Source: Alistipes sp. (GTDB lineage Bacteria > Bacteroidota > Bacteroidia > Bacteroidales > Rikenellaceae). Taken from it: 8,493 bases of DNA. Within the stretch, counting starts at the first letter, position 1. Each line of letters opens with the position of its first letter. Both the position numbers and the translations under genes were made by a program. Below the pieces are notes generated by a model. That model saw nothing but the letters and a program-made list of their open reading frames with translations. It did no database searches and was not told the DNA's origin. Of this stretch, positions 1 through 6,906 are shown one piece after another. The stretch spans positions 1-8,493 of the forward strand of contig JAFOEH010000016.1 in assembly GCA_017380275.1 (NCBI GenBank), written 5' to 3'.

Positions 1-103
1 GGCCCAACAGCGCTTGAAGGAGAAGGTAAAGAAAGAGGATGGCGAATTGGTGGTAATGCGCGATGGTAAGATTACGCACCTCAAGGCCGATGATATCGAT
101 TAG
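1..103 (+). CDS. 3' end of an unidentified gene (C-terminal 33 residues)
   Basis: The frame beginning at base 2 is open from the window edge to a TAG at 101-103 and gives 33 residues. The segment is highly charged. It starts with a lysine/glutamate-rich helix-like stretch (RLKEKVKKEDGE), continues with a short hydrophobic strand and a turn (LVVMRDGKITHL), and ends in an acidic DDID. A strong hairpin terminator begins about 30 bases after the stop, which supports this being a true gene end. Too little is present to name a family. The product is probably soluble at its C-terminus because no membrane segment is visible. Confidence 0.6.
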   Translation, partial: AQQRLKEKVKKEDGELVVMRDGKITHLKADDID

Positions 104-132
104 ATACCTGCCCGCAATTAAGCGAAGAAGAG

Positions 133-178
133 AAAACGCAAGCCCCGAACTGACCGTTCGGGGCTTGCGTTTTTTTTT
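133..178 (+). terminator. Strong intrinsic terminator, partly bidirectional
   Basis: A perfect 15-bp stem (136-150 pairs with 156-170, GC-rich core gccccgaac) closes a 5-base loop, tgacc. It is followed by a run of T from 170 to 178. The AAAA at 133-136 extends the pairing into the first T residues. On the plus strand this is a textbook Rho-independent terminator for the gene ending at 103. On the minus strand the hairpin lies right after the DPP IV stop (177) and is followed by TTTT, so it probably also ends the leftward operon, perhaps less efficiently. Confidence 0.92.
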
Positions 179-2288
179 ACAGATTGTCGAGCGTGTACTG
201 AATCATCTTCTCACGGATGAGCGTCGAGTACGAGGGCGCCATCGAGTGGTTCTGGTCGGGATAGACCATCATATCGTACTGCTTGCCAGCACGATTCAGG
301 GCGTGGCACATCTCAACAGTATTCTGGAAGTGAACATTATCGTCGGCCGTACCGTGCATAATCAGCAGCTTGGTGCGATCCGAGAGGCGGTCGGCGAAGT
401 TGATCGGCGAATTATCGTCGTAGCCTGCGGGGTTATCCTGCGGCAGATCGTTATAGATCTCTGTATAGATCGTGTCGTAGTAACGCCACGAAGTTACAGG
501 GGCAACGGCAATCGACATCTTGAAAAGGCCATCGCCCTTCAGAGCGCAACCGAGTGCCATAAAGCCTCCGTATGACCAGCCGTAGATACCGATGCGGTCG
601 GCATCGACGTAGGGCTGTGATGCCATATAGCGGGCAAATGAGATCTGATCCTCAACCTCCAGCGCACCAAGATTTCCGTAGGTCTGCTTCTTGAACTTCT
701 CGCCCATATAACCCGTACCGCGACCGTCGCAACAAACGACAATGTAGCCGTGAGCGACCATCACGTTCTCCCAGCCGAGCGAGAAGCTATCGGCAACCTG
801 CTGTGAGCCGGGGCCAGAGTATTGGGTAAGAAGAACGGGGTACTTCTTCTGGGGATCGAAGTCCAAAGGTTTGATAATATAGGCATTGAGAGCATCGCCA
901 CGCTCGGTGGTGAAGGTGAAGAACTCCTTCTTCGGGAGAGTCTTCAGGCGCTCCTCCATTTCGGGATTCTCGACAAGTGTGCGGATCAGCTTACCCTTGC
1001 CGTCACGAAGCTCAACCTCGCGGGCCGAGGTGGCAGAGATGTAGTTAGAGATATAATACTTCATACCCTTGCTCGGAGAGATCGAGTAGGTGCCATCCTT
1101 CTCGGTAAGGCGCTGCTTCTTCTTGCCCTTGTAATCGACCGAATAGAGATTACGACGCAGGGGCGAGGTCTCGGTAGAGATATAATATACGCGGTCGTCC
1201 GTAGCCTCAACAACGCTCGTCACCTGCCACTCGCCCGAGGTAAGAGGCGTAATGAGGCCCTTCTCAACAGAGTGGAGATAGATGTGATTCCAGCCCGTAG
1301 TAGTCTCGTTCTGAACGATAAAGCGGTCGCCATCGACAAAGCGGATGGTACTCAGCGCGGGACGCTCGACATAGGTGGGAGAGGTCTCATCGTAGATGAC
1401 CTTCTGCGTGCCATCCTTGCGGCAGAGGACAACCTCGAAGTGGTTCTGCTTGCGGTTGATGCGGAAGAAGTACAACTCGCCCGCAGGAGTCCAGCTGATG
1501 AAGGGAACGTACTGGTCGGTCTGGGGGCCTACATCGATGCGGCTCTTCGAGCCTGAGGCGATGTCGTAGAGCCACAGCTCGACCGTAGAGTTACGGTCGC
1601 CAGCCTTGGGGTACTTGAAGGTGTAGGGTTTGTTGTAGAGCTCGCCATCGAAGCGCATCATCTCGAATGTCGGCACCTCGCTCTCATCGAAGCGCAGGTA
1701 GGCAATCTGCTTCGAGTCGGGCGAGAATGCGTAGGCCTTGGTGAAGCCATACTCCTCCTCATATACCCAGTCGGCCGTGCCGTTGATAATCTTGTTCCAC
1801 TCGCCATCGTTGGTAATGGGGCGTGCCACGCCACCCAACTCGCCGACGTAGAGGTTGTTATCCTTGGCATAGGCAATCATCTTTGAATCGGGCGAGAGCG
1901 AGAGATCACGCACGTTCTCAAGCGACTGCACCGTGCGGCCGTTGGAGAGCTGCGCGATGTTGTAGTCGGCATAGAACGAGCGGCGATATACGGGGCGGAA
2001 GTTGGTGCCCAGCACGATCATATCCTCGGCAGGCGAGAGCTCGTAGCTCGAGAAGCGGCCGCGATAGAGTGTATCGCACACAGACTCATCCGTGTAGCTA
2101 TGGCGGACAACAGCATTGCCACGGCTGACGGTATAGTGCTCGCCATCAGCCATCGAGCGCAGGCCGCTAACGCCACGATTAAGGCGCGAGATCTGGTTCA
2201 GCTCGCGGTAGGTCTTCTGCGCAAAAGCATCGGCACCCACGATGATGAGCGCCGCTGCAAGCATAAATCTGAATGAAAATTTTATCAT
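177..2288 (-). CDS. Dipeptidyl peptidase IV (S9B family serine exopeptidase)
   Basis: A 703-residue secreted serine peptidase that removes X-Pro or X-Ala dipeptides from peptide N-termini, probably in the periplasm. A signal peptide (residues 1-23, cleavage after AFA) precedes the DPP IV N-terminal beta-propeller (about 30-450) and the alpha/beta-hydrolase domain (about 455-703). Visible hallmarks are WVYEEE at 174-179, whose last two Glu (178/179) match the N-terminal amine-binding pair of human DPP4. The oxyanion Tyr490 lies in QYSGPGSQ. The nucleophile Ser572 is in GWSYGG, substrate-pocket Tyr604 and Tyr608 are in WRYYDTIYTE, Asp649 is in HGTADDNVHF, and His681 is in DQNHSM. The catalytic set is complete and the length is normal for bacterial DPP IV. 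It is the last gene of a three-gene leftward group, 13 bases after the preceding stop, with no promoter of its own that I can see. In gut Bacteroidales such enzymes serve peptide use. Coupling to a peptidoglycan hydrolase is only positional. Confidence 0.96.
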   Translation of the reverse strand: MIKFSFRFMLAAALIIVGADAFAQKTYRELNQISRLNRGVSGLRSMADGEHYTVSRGNAVVRHSYTDESVCDTLYRGRFSSYELSPAEDMIVLGTNFRPVYRRSFYADYNIAQLSNGRTVQSLENVRDLSLSPDSKMIAYAKDNNLYVGELGGVARPITNDGEWNKIINGTADWVYEEEYGFTKAYAFSPDSKQIAYLRFDESEVPTFEMMRFDGELYNKPYTFKYPKAGDRNSTVELWLYDIASGSKSRIDVGPQTDQYVPFISWTPAGELYFFRINRKQNHFEVVLCRKDGTQKVIYDETSPTYVERPALSTIRFVDGDRFIVQNETTTGWNHIYLHSVEKGLITPLTSGEWQVTSVVEATDDRVYYISTETSPLRRNLYSVDYKGKKKQRLTEKDGTYSISPSKGMKYYISNYISATSAREVELRDGKGKLIRTLVENPEMEERLKTLPKKEFFTFTTERGDALNAYIIKPLDFDPQKKYPVLLTQYSGPGSQQVADSFSLGWENVMVAHGYIVVCCDGRGTGYMGEKFKKQTYGNLGALEVEDQISFARYMASQPYVDADRIGIYGWSYGGFMALGCALKGDGLFKMSIAVAPVTSWRYYDTIYTEIYNDLPQDNPAGYDDNSPINFADRLSDRTKLLIMHGTADDNVHFQNTVEMCHALNRAGKQYDMMVYPDQNHSMAPSYSTLIREKMIQYTLDNL

Positions 2289-2301
2289 AGTAGTTTAAGA
2301 C

Positions 2302-2988
2302 TTAAATATCATCCACATTGAATTCGTAACCGATGCGCTTGCCCGTTACGAACTTCGAGTTATCCATCTTCGAGTTGAACTGATCGACCGTCACGCGCTT
2401 GTTATCCTCATAGTCGGGCACCAGAAGATCGAAGTTGATGGCGTAGTTGATGGCCGTCTCCATAATCGAGATGAGTGCCTCACGCGTGATCTGCTTCTGG
2501 CCGAAGTTCATTGGGCGCACCAGAGTCTGGCGCTTACCCTCCACAAAGAAGCTCTTCTCGCGGTTGATGAACAGGCGACCGATCAGGTAGCCCTCGTCGG
2601 CATTACGGTTGAACTTGAACGAGTCGGAGAGGAAGTTATAGATGTCGATAACGCCGCAATATGAGTTATCGCGCTCACGCTGAACATATTCGTTCTGCCA
2701 GATGATGTGGTTCGAGTCGAACTCGAACACATCGGTGTGCATACGGAAGATCAGCAAATCGCTGGCGATCTGCAACTGGGCCTCGAACTTGCCACGATCG
2801 CGGTACTCGATGCGCACGCGCTTGTCGAGTTTGCCGTCCAGATCGTCGTCCAGCTCCGAGGCAATCTCGAACAGGACATCCTTCAGCTCATTGAAGGTGG
2901 TAAAGGTGTTATCGAAGATATGCTGCTTGAGCGTCGATTTGTTGATAATCGTTGCGAGGATCTTCTCGCGCAGAGGTGATCTTTCCAT
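2302..2988 (-). CDS. Conserved-looking protein of unknown function (228 aa)
   Basis: I do not recognise a named domain. The protein is a 228-residue, soluble, probably cytoplasmic product with no signal peptide or membrane segment. An N-terminal helical region (1-45) leads into a very acidic stretch, SELDDDLDGKLDKR (44-57). An alternating charged/hydrophobic part that looks mostly beta follows (58-160, including WQNEYVQRERDNSYCG at 97-112 and GYLIGRLFINREKSFFVEGKR at 133-153, both looking like structured cores). Helical ITREALISIMETAINYAINF (167-186) and an acidic end, NVDDI, complete it. Coding sequence is supported by unbroken length, neighbour-like codon choice, and tight packing: 13 bases after the glucosaminidase stop and 13 bases before the DPP IV start. 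It is therefore probably co-transcribed with both. The start at 2988 is the first ATG after the upstream stop; the next in-frame Met is residue 83. A hypothetical protein is the honest label. Confidence 0.88.
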   Translation of the reverse strand: MERSPLREKILATIINKSTLKQHIFDNTFTTFNELKDVLFEIASELDDDLDGKLDKRVRIEYRDRGKFEAQLQIASDLLIFRMHTDVFEFDSNHIIWQNEYVQRERDNSYCGVIDIYNFLSDSFKFNRNADEGYLIGRLFINREKSFFVEGKRQTLVRPMNFGQKQITREALISIMETAINYAINFDLLVPDYEDNKRVTVDQFNSKMDNSKFVTGKRIGYEFNVDDI

Positions 2989-3001
2989 ATAGTTTGGGGT
3001 T

Positions 3002-4015
3002 TTAGTTCAGTTTTAGGCTCTGGCCTGCGGTAAGCACGGCATCGCGCTTGAGATGGTTAAGACGCAGAAGGCGCTTCAGACGAATGGCATACATCTGCGC
3101 CACAGAGGTCGGTGTCTCGTTGGGAAGAACGATATGCGAGGCCTTGTCGCCCAGCCACTGCGACTGCTTCTGCTCGATGTATATCAGCTCGCCCTCGATG
3201 GGATCGGCCGCGCTCTTGGGCGAGATCTCGTTATACTTGCGCAGCGTACGCTCCGTGAGGCCAAAGGTCGAGGCTATACGCGAGAAGCTATCGCCATTGC
3301 GGGCTATGACGTAGTGGGTACGATTGTTGACAAAGACGCTATAACCGTTATATGTGCGCTCGGGAACGCGGTAGTTGTTAGGATCGACACGGCCAGTGGT
3401 AGTGGCGGGCATATCGACGCTGCTGTGGGCGGCGAACTCATCCTCGATCTTACCCTCGGCGGCACGACGGCGGGCGGCATAGAGCTCGGCTCCGTTATCC
3501 TCGTCGAAGAGGAAGAGCTGGTTATCCTCGATGATGCGCGTCAGTCGCTCGGCATAGTCGGGCGCTGTGGCATATCCCGCAGCCTTCAGACCGCGTGCCC
3601 AGCTGCGGTAGTCGCTCGACGAATAGGCAAAGAGCGAGTCGTAACGGGGCGACTGATCGAGGAACTCGGCGTGATCCTCGTAGGACTCCTCGACTGAGTC
3701 GTACTTGCGGAAACACTCGTCGGGAGCGTCGTCGGTGTGATAGACGCGATCGCCCTTCCAGCCCGTCTTGCACTTGATGCCGAAGTGGTTATTAGATCGG
3801 CGGGCGAGGTTGCTGTTGCCGCTGTCGGACTCCAGAATACCCTGCGCCAGAGTGATGCTGGCGGGGATGCCGTAACGCTCCATATGGTCGATGGCGATCT
3901 GCTTGTAGCGGTCGATGTACTCCTCCTTGGTCTGGCGAGTCTGCGCCAAAAGGGGGCAAATGAGCGCCACAAGAGCGAAAGCCGTGAGATATATTGCCTT
4001 TTTAGAAAAAATCAT
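3002..4015 (-). CDS. Secreted N-acetylglucosaminidase (GH73-type) with two LysM domains
   Basis: A 337-residue exported peptidoglycan hydrolase predicted to cleave between GlcNAc and MurNAc in the glycan strand. The signal peptide covers residues 1-24 (cleavage before QTRQ); Cys20 is not in a lipobox. The glucosaminidase domain spans about 30-170. It contains ITLAQGILESDSGNS with the likely catalytic acid Glu62, the typical NNHFGIKC (75-82), GWKGDRV, a FRKYDSVEESYEDHAEFL block (102-119), and WARGLKAAGYATAPDYAERL (139-158). A low-complexity linker (about 175-230) leads to LysM 1 (234-281, HYVIARNGDSFSRIASTFGL) and LysM 2 (293-336, ending in LTAGQSLKL), which bind glycan. It is the first gene of the leftward operon and has its own promoter at 4041-4071. 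Likely roles are cell separation or wall turnover. It could equally be annotated as a mannosyl-glycoprotein endo-beta-N-acetylglucosaminidase-family protein. Confidence 0.94.
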   Translation of the reverse strand: MIFSKKAIYLTAFALVALICPLLAQTRQTKEEYIDRYKQIAIDHMERYGIPASITLAQGILESDSGNSNLARRSNNHFGIKCKTGWKGDRVYHTDDAPDECFRKYDSVEESYEDHAEFLDQSPRYDSLFAYSSSDYRSWARGLKAAGYATAPDYAERLTRIIEDNQLFLFDEDNGAELYAARRRAAEGKIEDEFAAHSSVDMPATTTGRVDPNNYRVPERTYNGYSVFVNNRTHYVIARNGDSFSRIASTFGLTERTLRKYNEISPKSAADPIEGELIYIEQKQSQWLGDKASHIVLPNETPTSVAQMYAIRLKRLLRLNHLKRDAVLTAGQSLKLN

Positions 4016-4023
4016 TATCTTTG
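3994..4023 (+). promoter_or_regulatory. Bacteroidota-type promoter for the GT2 gene
   Basis: TTG (3994-3996), a 19-base spacer and an exact TATCTTTG (4016-4023) match the -33/-7 pattern on the plus strand. Initiation near 4030 would give an A/T-rich leader of about 75 bases before the ATG at 4107. Its -33 part lies inside the first codons of the oppositely oriented glucosaminidase gene. It faces the leftward promoter at 4041-4071. Confidence 0.6.
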
Positions 4024-4040
4024 TAATTATCCTTTTAACG

Positions 4041-4071
4041 CAAAGATAAATTATTTTAGATTAATTACCAA
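4041..4071 (-). promoter_or_regulatory. Bacteroidota-type promoter for the leftward operon
   Basis: Read on the minus strand, TTG (4069-4071) is followed after 20 bases by TATCTTTG (4041-4048), an exact match to the Bacteroidota -7 consensus TAnnTTTG. Transcription would start near 4035, giving a 5' leader of about 20 bases before the glucosaminidase ATG at 4015. Spacing and position fit well, but transcription was not observed. Confidence 0.72.
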
Positions 4072-4106
4072 CTATCCTACCCACCAAACACTCATTTAAT
4101 TCGATT

Positions 4107-4826
4107 ATGAGAGCGCTGCATATTATTACGCCCGTAAAGGATTCGATCCCCTCGACAATCCAGACCGTGAATGCAATACGTAACTCAAAGATAGGCAGGG
4201 AGTACACCTACACCATCTACAACGACTTCTCGAGCGACGAGAATACCGCCACGCTCGAGCGCGAGGTGGCTCGATGGGGAGATGTGGAGCTGGTAAATCT
4301 GAAGGATATCACAACGCACCCCTCGCCCAACTACCTTTTGGTGCTGCAGATCTCGCAACAGAGGGCAATCAGAGAGGATGCCGATCTGCTGATTGTGGAG
4401 TCGGATGTGGAGGTTGCAACTGATACGGTGAGCAGATTGGTTGAAGAAGCCAACGAAAGAGAGGATTGCGGTATTGCAGCAGCCGTGACGGTGGATGAGA
4501 GGGGCGTAGTGAACTACCCTTACGAATATGCAGCCGAGTATGAAAAGGGCGTACACGCCGTAAAAAGACACTGCAGTTTCTGCTGCTCGCTGCTGACAAA
4601 CCGACTGCTCAAAGCATTTGATTTTAGGGAGCTTAACCCCGAGAAACATTGGTTTGACGTTACCATATCGCAACGCTCGCGCGCGCTCGGATTCAACAAT
4701 TATCTATTTACGTCGCAGCCCGTCGTGCATCGTCCCCACGCCAGCCGTCCGTGGAAACAGCTCAAGTACACCAATCCGCTGAAATACTATTGGATAAAGC
4801 TGACCAAAGGATTTGATAAGATATAG
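4107..4826 (+). CDS. Family 2-type (GT-A fold) glycosyltransferase
   Basis: A 239-residue predicted sugar transferase using a nucleotide-sugar donor. The N-terminus is a classic GT2 start: LHIITPVKD (4-12, first strand), then IYNDFSSDENT (37-47), the counterpart of the usual NDxSxDxT donor-binding segment. The DLLIVESDVEV strand (93-103) carries the metal/donor-binding acidic motif in ESD form. Later features are CSFCCSLLTNRLL (156-168), HWFDVTISQRSRALGF (181-196), which resembles the catalytic-acid/RxxxxG region, and PVVHRPHAS (205-213). There is no signal peptide or membrane helix, so it acts in the cytosol or at the inner membrane face, probably on a surface glycan. It is followed by a second, unrelated glycosyltransferase after 96 bases. 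No Shine-Dalgarno sequence is seen before the start. The acceptor and donor sugars cannot be read from the sequence. Confidence 0.88.
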   Translation: MRALHIITPVKDSIPSTIQTVNAIRNSKIGREYTYTIYNDFSSDENTATLEREVARWGDVELVNLKDITTHPSPNYLLVLQISQQRAIREDADLLIVESDVEVATDTVSRLVEEANEREDCGIAAAVTVDERGVVNYPYEYAAEYEKGVHAVKRHCSFCCSLLTNRLLKAFDFRELNPEKHWFDVTISQRSRALGFNNYLFTSQPVVHRPHASRPWKQLKYTNPLKYYWIKLTKGFDKI

Positions 4827-4859
4827 GAGGCACGGGCAAATCCCGCGCTGAGGTTTGAA

Positions 4860-4907
4860 AAAAGTTGTGCAATTAATCCCGCCAAAGGATCCTATTGCAC
4901 AACTTTT
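4860..4907. terminator. Long perfect hairpin between two glycosyltransferase genes
   Basis: A perfect 14-bp inverted repeat (4860-4873 with 4894-4907; core gttgtgcaat / attgcacaac) encloses 20 bases, in which ATCC (4876-4879) can pair with GGAT (4887-4890). On the plus strand the stem ends in TTTT, then gccg, so it would be a weak terminator for the GT2 gene. On the minus strand it ends in six T, which is better, but no leftward gene ends here. It could be an attenuator or processing site between the two genes rather than a full stop. Confidence 0.6.
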
Positions 4908-4922
4908 GCCGTTTGAGGGGGT

Positions 4923-5774
4923 ATGGATAGAGAGAAAGTAAAGGTAATAGTCCCCATTTATACGGAACGGCTCACGGGCTATGAGGAGCAATCGTTCAAG
5001 CACAATCTGCTCCTGCTCGGTCGCTACCCCACCGTTCTGTTAGCCCCCGAAGGGCTCGACACGCGGTGGTACGAACAGCGGGCCGTGAGGGCGGAGATTC
5101 GGCGTGTGAGCGAGGAGTGGCTGGGACGGCAGGGGATTGACGGTTACAATCGGATGATGCTCTCAAGGGAGTTTTACGAGATGTTCAGCGACTGCAGATA
5201 TATACTTATCTGCCAGACCGATGCGTGGATATTCCGTGACGAGCTGGAGCAGTGGTGCAACACGGGTTACGACTATGTGGCCGCGCCGTGGCCAAAGCGC
5301 AAAATATACGATCGCCCCGTAGTGAAGCAGTGGCTATGGCTCAGGCGCAAGCTATGCGACACGTCGCGGCGGATAATTCGTCAGCAGGGATTCAACAAAG
5401 TAGGCAACGGAGGACTCTCGCTAAGGCGCGTGGAGGCGTTCATCAAGGGTTGCGACGAGTACGCCGACCTTATCGAAGAGTTCAAGCGCCACAGCGGAAC
5501 GCTCTACAACGAAGATTGGTTCTGGAGTATAATACCCGAGCGGATGATCTACCCCACGCTCGAGGTAGCGCTGCGATTCTCGTTCGACATACGGCCCGAG
5601 ATGTGTTACCAATTGGCACATCGACAACTCCCATTCGGGTGTCACGGATGGTGCAAAAGGCGGCACATCGGCTTCTGGCTGCCGATAATCGAGGGTAACA
5701 AGCAAGCCTACTCCACGACGGGTGCTGCATCGGCAGGCGAAGCGGCAGCGTCGGCGGGGAACTCCATAAGATAG
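4923..5774 (+). CDS. DUF5672 family protein, putative glycosyltransferase
   Basis: A 283-residue protein with the features of the DUF5672 family, often found among surface-glycan genes and thought to be GT-A-like transferases. Signature stretches are VKVIVPIYTE (6-15), YILICQTDAW (93-102) with the TDAW acidic motif in the place of a DxD, WCNTGYDYVAAPW (111-123), VGNGGLSLRR (160-169), NEDWFW (196-201), and LPFGCHGW (236-243). The family core ends around residue 255. The last 22 residues (262-283) are a Ser/Ala/Gly-rich tail encoded antisense to the end of the DUF4837 gene. A G-rich stretch, GAGGGGG (4915-4921), lies directly before the ATG, closer than a normal Shine-Dalgarno site. I see no good -7/-33 pair upstream, so read-through from the GT2 gene past the hairpin is the likely expression route. 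The protein is soluble with no signal peptide. Confidence 0.87.
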   Translation: MDREKVKVIVPIYTERLTGYEEQSFKHNLLLLGRYPTVLLAPEGLDTRWYEQRAVRAEIRRVSEEWLGRQGIDGYNRMMLSREFYEMFSDCRYILICQTDAWIFRDELEQWCNTGYDYVAAPWPKRKIYDRPVVKQWLWLRRKLCDTSRRIIRQQGFNKVGNGGLSLRRVEAFIKGCDEYADLIEEFKRHSGTLYNEDWFWSIIPERMIYPTLEVALRFSFDIRPEMCYQLAHRQLPFGCHGWCKRRHIGFWLPIIEGNKQAYSTTGAASAGEAAASAGNSIR

Positions 5775-6775
5775 ACAAACTGCTGTAGCTCGCGCAACAT
5801 ATTGCGCTTCTTCTCGCGCGGAGAGTAGATGTAGCAGTCGATGGTGATAACCTCCTTGGTATCCTCATTTACAGTGGTATAGCTCACAAAAGGACCGCCC
5901 ATAAAGTAGTTCTCGACATCCCACAGACCGGCCATCTCGATCCACTGGCGATCGCCAATCATAAGCGGACGGTACTGGGGCTTGAAGGGAACATAACCCT
6001 CGCCCGTCTCGTCGGTGATCTTATCGACGGTGATCATATATGAGCCATCGGTAGGACCGGGGATGCGGCTGGCAAAGCGATTGCGGGCCTTGACGAGTGC
6101 CTCAGCGGTGAGCGACTGGCGGCCCTCGTAGGGGTACTTATAGACGAAGAAGCCCTGACTTGCCGTGGGGAACTCCTGCGAGATCCAGACCATATCGTCG
6201 CTCTCGGTGCGGATCTTGAAGTTGTCGGGGATATACATATCAACGCCGAAGCGATCCTTCATAAGCTGAAACATAGCCTTTGAGTAGTAGCGCTCGGCGT
6301 AGCTTATCGTGCGGTCGCGCTCGGCCTTCTCCAGAACGTAGAGCAGATTCTCGCGGTGGTCGGAAACATACTGCGTGACGGTGCGGGTGTCGGGGCCCTG
6401 AATATTGATATAGACCTGCGGCTTGGCCGTATAGTCGTAGCTTACGGCAATAGAAGGCTCGGCAATGGTGGGATCGACCTGCACCACTACGATATTGCGG
6501 TGCTGGCGCGTAAGGCTCTTGAAGTTGTTGGGCAGGATGCGCAGAACGTCGAACATAGGCTCATACTGCACGAGCTCCTTGACGGGTTGCTTCAGGATGA
6601 CCTGCAACGTATCGCCCAGCTCACTCTGCCACTGCGGCTGATCGCAGACAACGATGAGTTCGTAGGGCGTACCCGTTGCATTATCAGCAGATGAAAGTGT
6701 GTCGAAAGCACCGCAGCCTACGACCGAGAGTGCAACAGCGACGATAGCAGAAAGATTTATAAGAAGGCGTTTCAT
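5708..6775 (-). CDS. DUF4837 family lipoprotein
   Basis: A 355-residue predicted lipoprotein of a Bacteroidota-specific family of unknown function. The N-terminus is a lipoprotein signal: two positive residues, a hydrophobic stretch, and lipobox VVGC with acylated Cys21. After the Cys the sequence (GAFDTLSS) lacks a clear acidic surface-export signal, so an inner-leaflet, periplasm-facing location is plausible. The body starts with PYELIVVCDQPQWQ (37-50) and has LPNNFKSLTRQHRNIVVVQV (81-100). The family-typical later segments include MVWISQEFPTASQGFFVYKYPY (195-216) and IEMAGLWDVENYFMGGPFVSY (279-299). The C-terminus is a PADAA-AS-PADAA duplication, likely disordered. A strong promoter sits 60-90 bases upstream. 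It stands alone on the minus strand, and its last 67 bases overlap the end of the converging DUF5672 gene. Confidence 0.9.
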   Translation of the reverse strand: MKRLLINLSAIVAVALSVVGCGAFDTLSSADNATGTPYELIVVCDQPQWQSELGDTLQVILKQPVKELVQYEPMFDVLRILPNNFKSLTRQHRNIVVVQVDPTIAEPSIAVSYDYTAKPQVYINIQGPDTRTVTQYVSDHRENLLYVLEKAERDRTISYAERYYSKAMFQLMKDRFGVDMYIPDNFKIRTESDDMVWISQEFPTASQGFFVYKYPYEGRQSLTAEALVKARNRFASRIPGPTDGSYMITVDKITDETGEGYVPFKPQYRPLMIGDRQWIEMAGLWDVENYFMGGPFVSYTTVNEDTKEVITIDCYIYSPREKKRNMLRELQQFVYLMEFPADAAASPADAAPVVE

Positions 6776-6837
6776 AGTGACTATTTTTAGTTATAACAAA
6801 GGTTGGTTTTGCCCCGCACACAGCAGGGAGTATAACG

Positions 6838-6868
6838 CAAAAATAACTAAAAAACTCGTTTGTACAAA
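6838..6868 (-). promoter_or_regulatory. Bacteroidota-type promoter for the DUF4837 gene
   Basis: On the minus strand TTTG (6865-6868) is followed after 19 bases by TATTTTTG (6838-6845), an exact TAnnTTTG. Transcription would begin near 6832, leaving a leader of about 55 bases before the ATG at 6775. The surrounding DNA is strongly A/T-rich compared with the flanking genes. Confidence 0.68.
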
Positions 6869-6898
6869 ATATATACCTTCAATTAGATAAAAAAGCAT

Positions 6899-6906
6899 TA
6901 CTTTTG
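6899..6906 (+). promoter_or_regulatory. Candidate -7 element for the deacetylase-ubiX pair
   Basis: TACTTTTG matches the -7 consensus TAnnTTTG exactly and lies 40 bases before the deacetylase ATG. The -33 part is poor: only a TTC near 6878-6880 at 18 bases. It is back to back with the DUF4837 promoter, so the two genes share a compact divergent control region of 171 bases (6776-6946). Confidence 0.52.

Noticed and set aside
63..575. 170-codon open frame on the plus strand across the first terminator
   Set aside because: It runs through the hairpin terminator and then antisense to the DPP IV C-terminus. The Arg/Val/Ile-rich product has no motif.
822..1556. 244-codon open frame on the plus strand inside the DPP IV gene
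   Set aside because: It is fully antisense to a gene with a complete catalytic set, its product is a low-information Leu/Arg/Gly-rich sequence with no recognisable motif, and it has no promoter or start context. It follows from the codon bias of the real gene.
3053..3697. 214-codon open frame on the plus strand inside the glucosaminidase gene
   Set aside because: It is antisense to a clear GH73/LysM gene, and its translation shows no domain.
4016..4049. Inverted repeat TTATCTTTG...CAAAGATAA as a terminator
   Set aside because: The 17-base loop and A/T-only pairing make it a weak RNA stem. The arms coincide with two promoter -7 boxes, which is the simpler reading.
4041..4106. A/T-rich stretch as a possible origin or attachment site
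   Set aside because: There are no repeats, DnaA-box cluster, tRNA or integrase nearby. Promoter elements and a leader explain the base composition.
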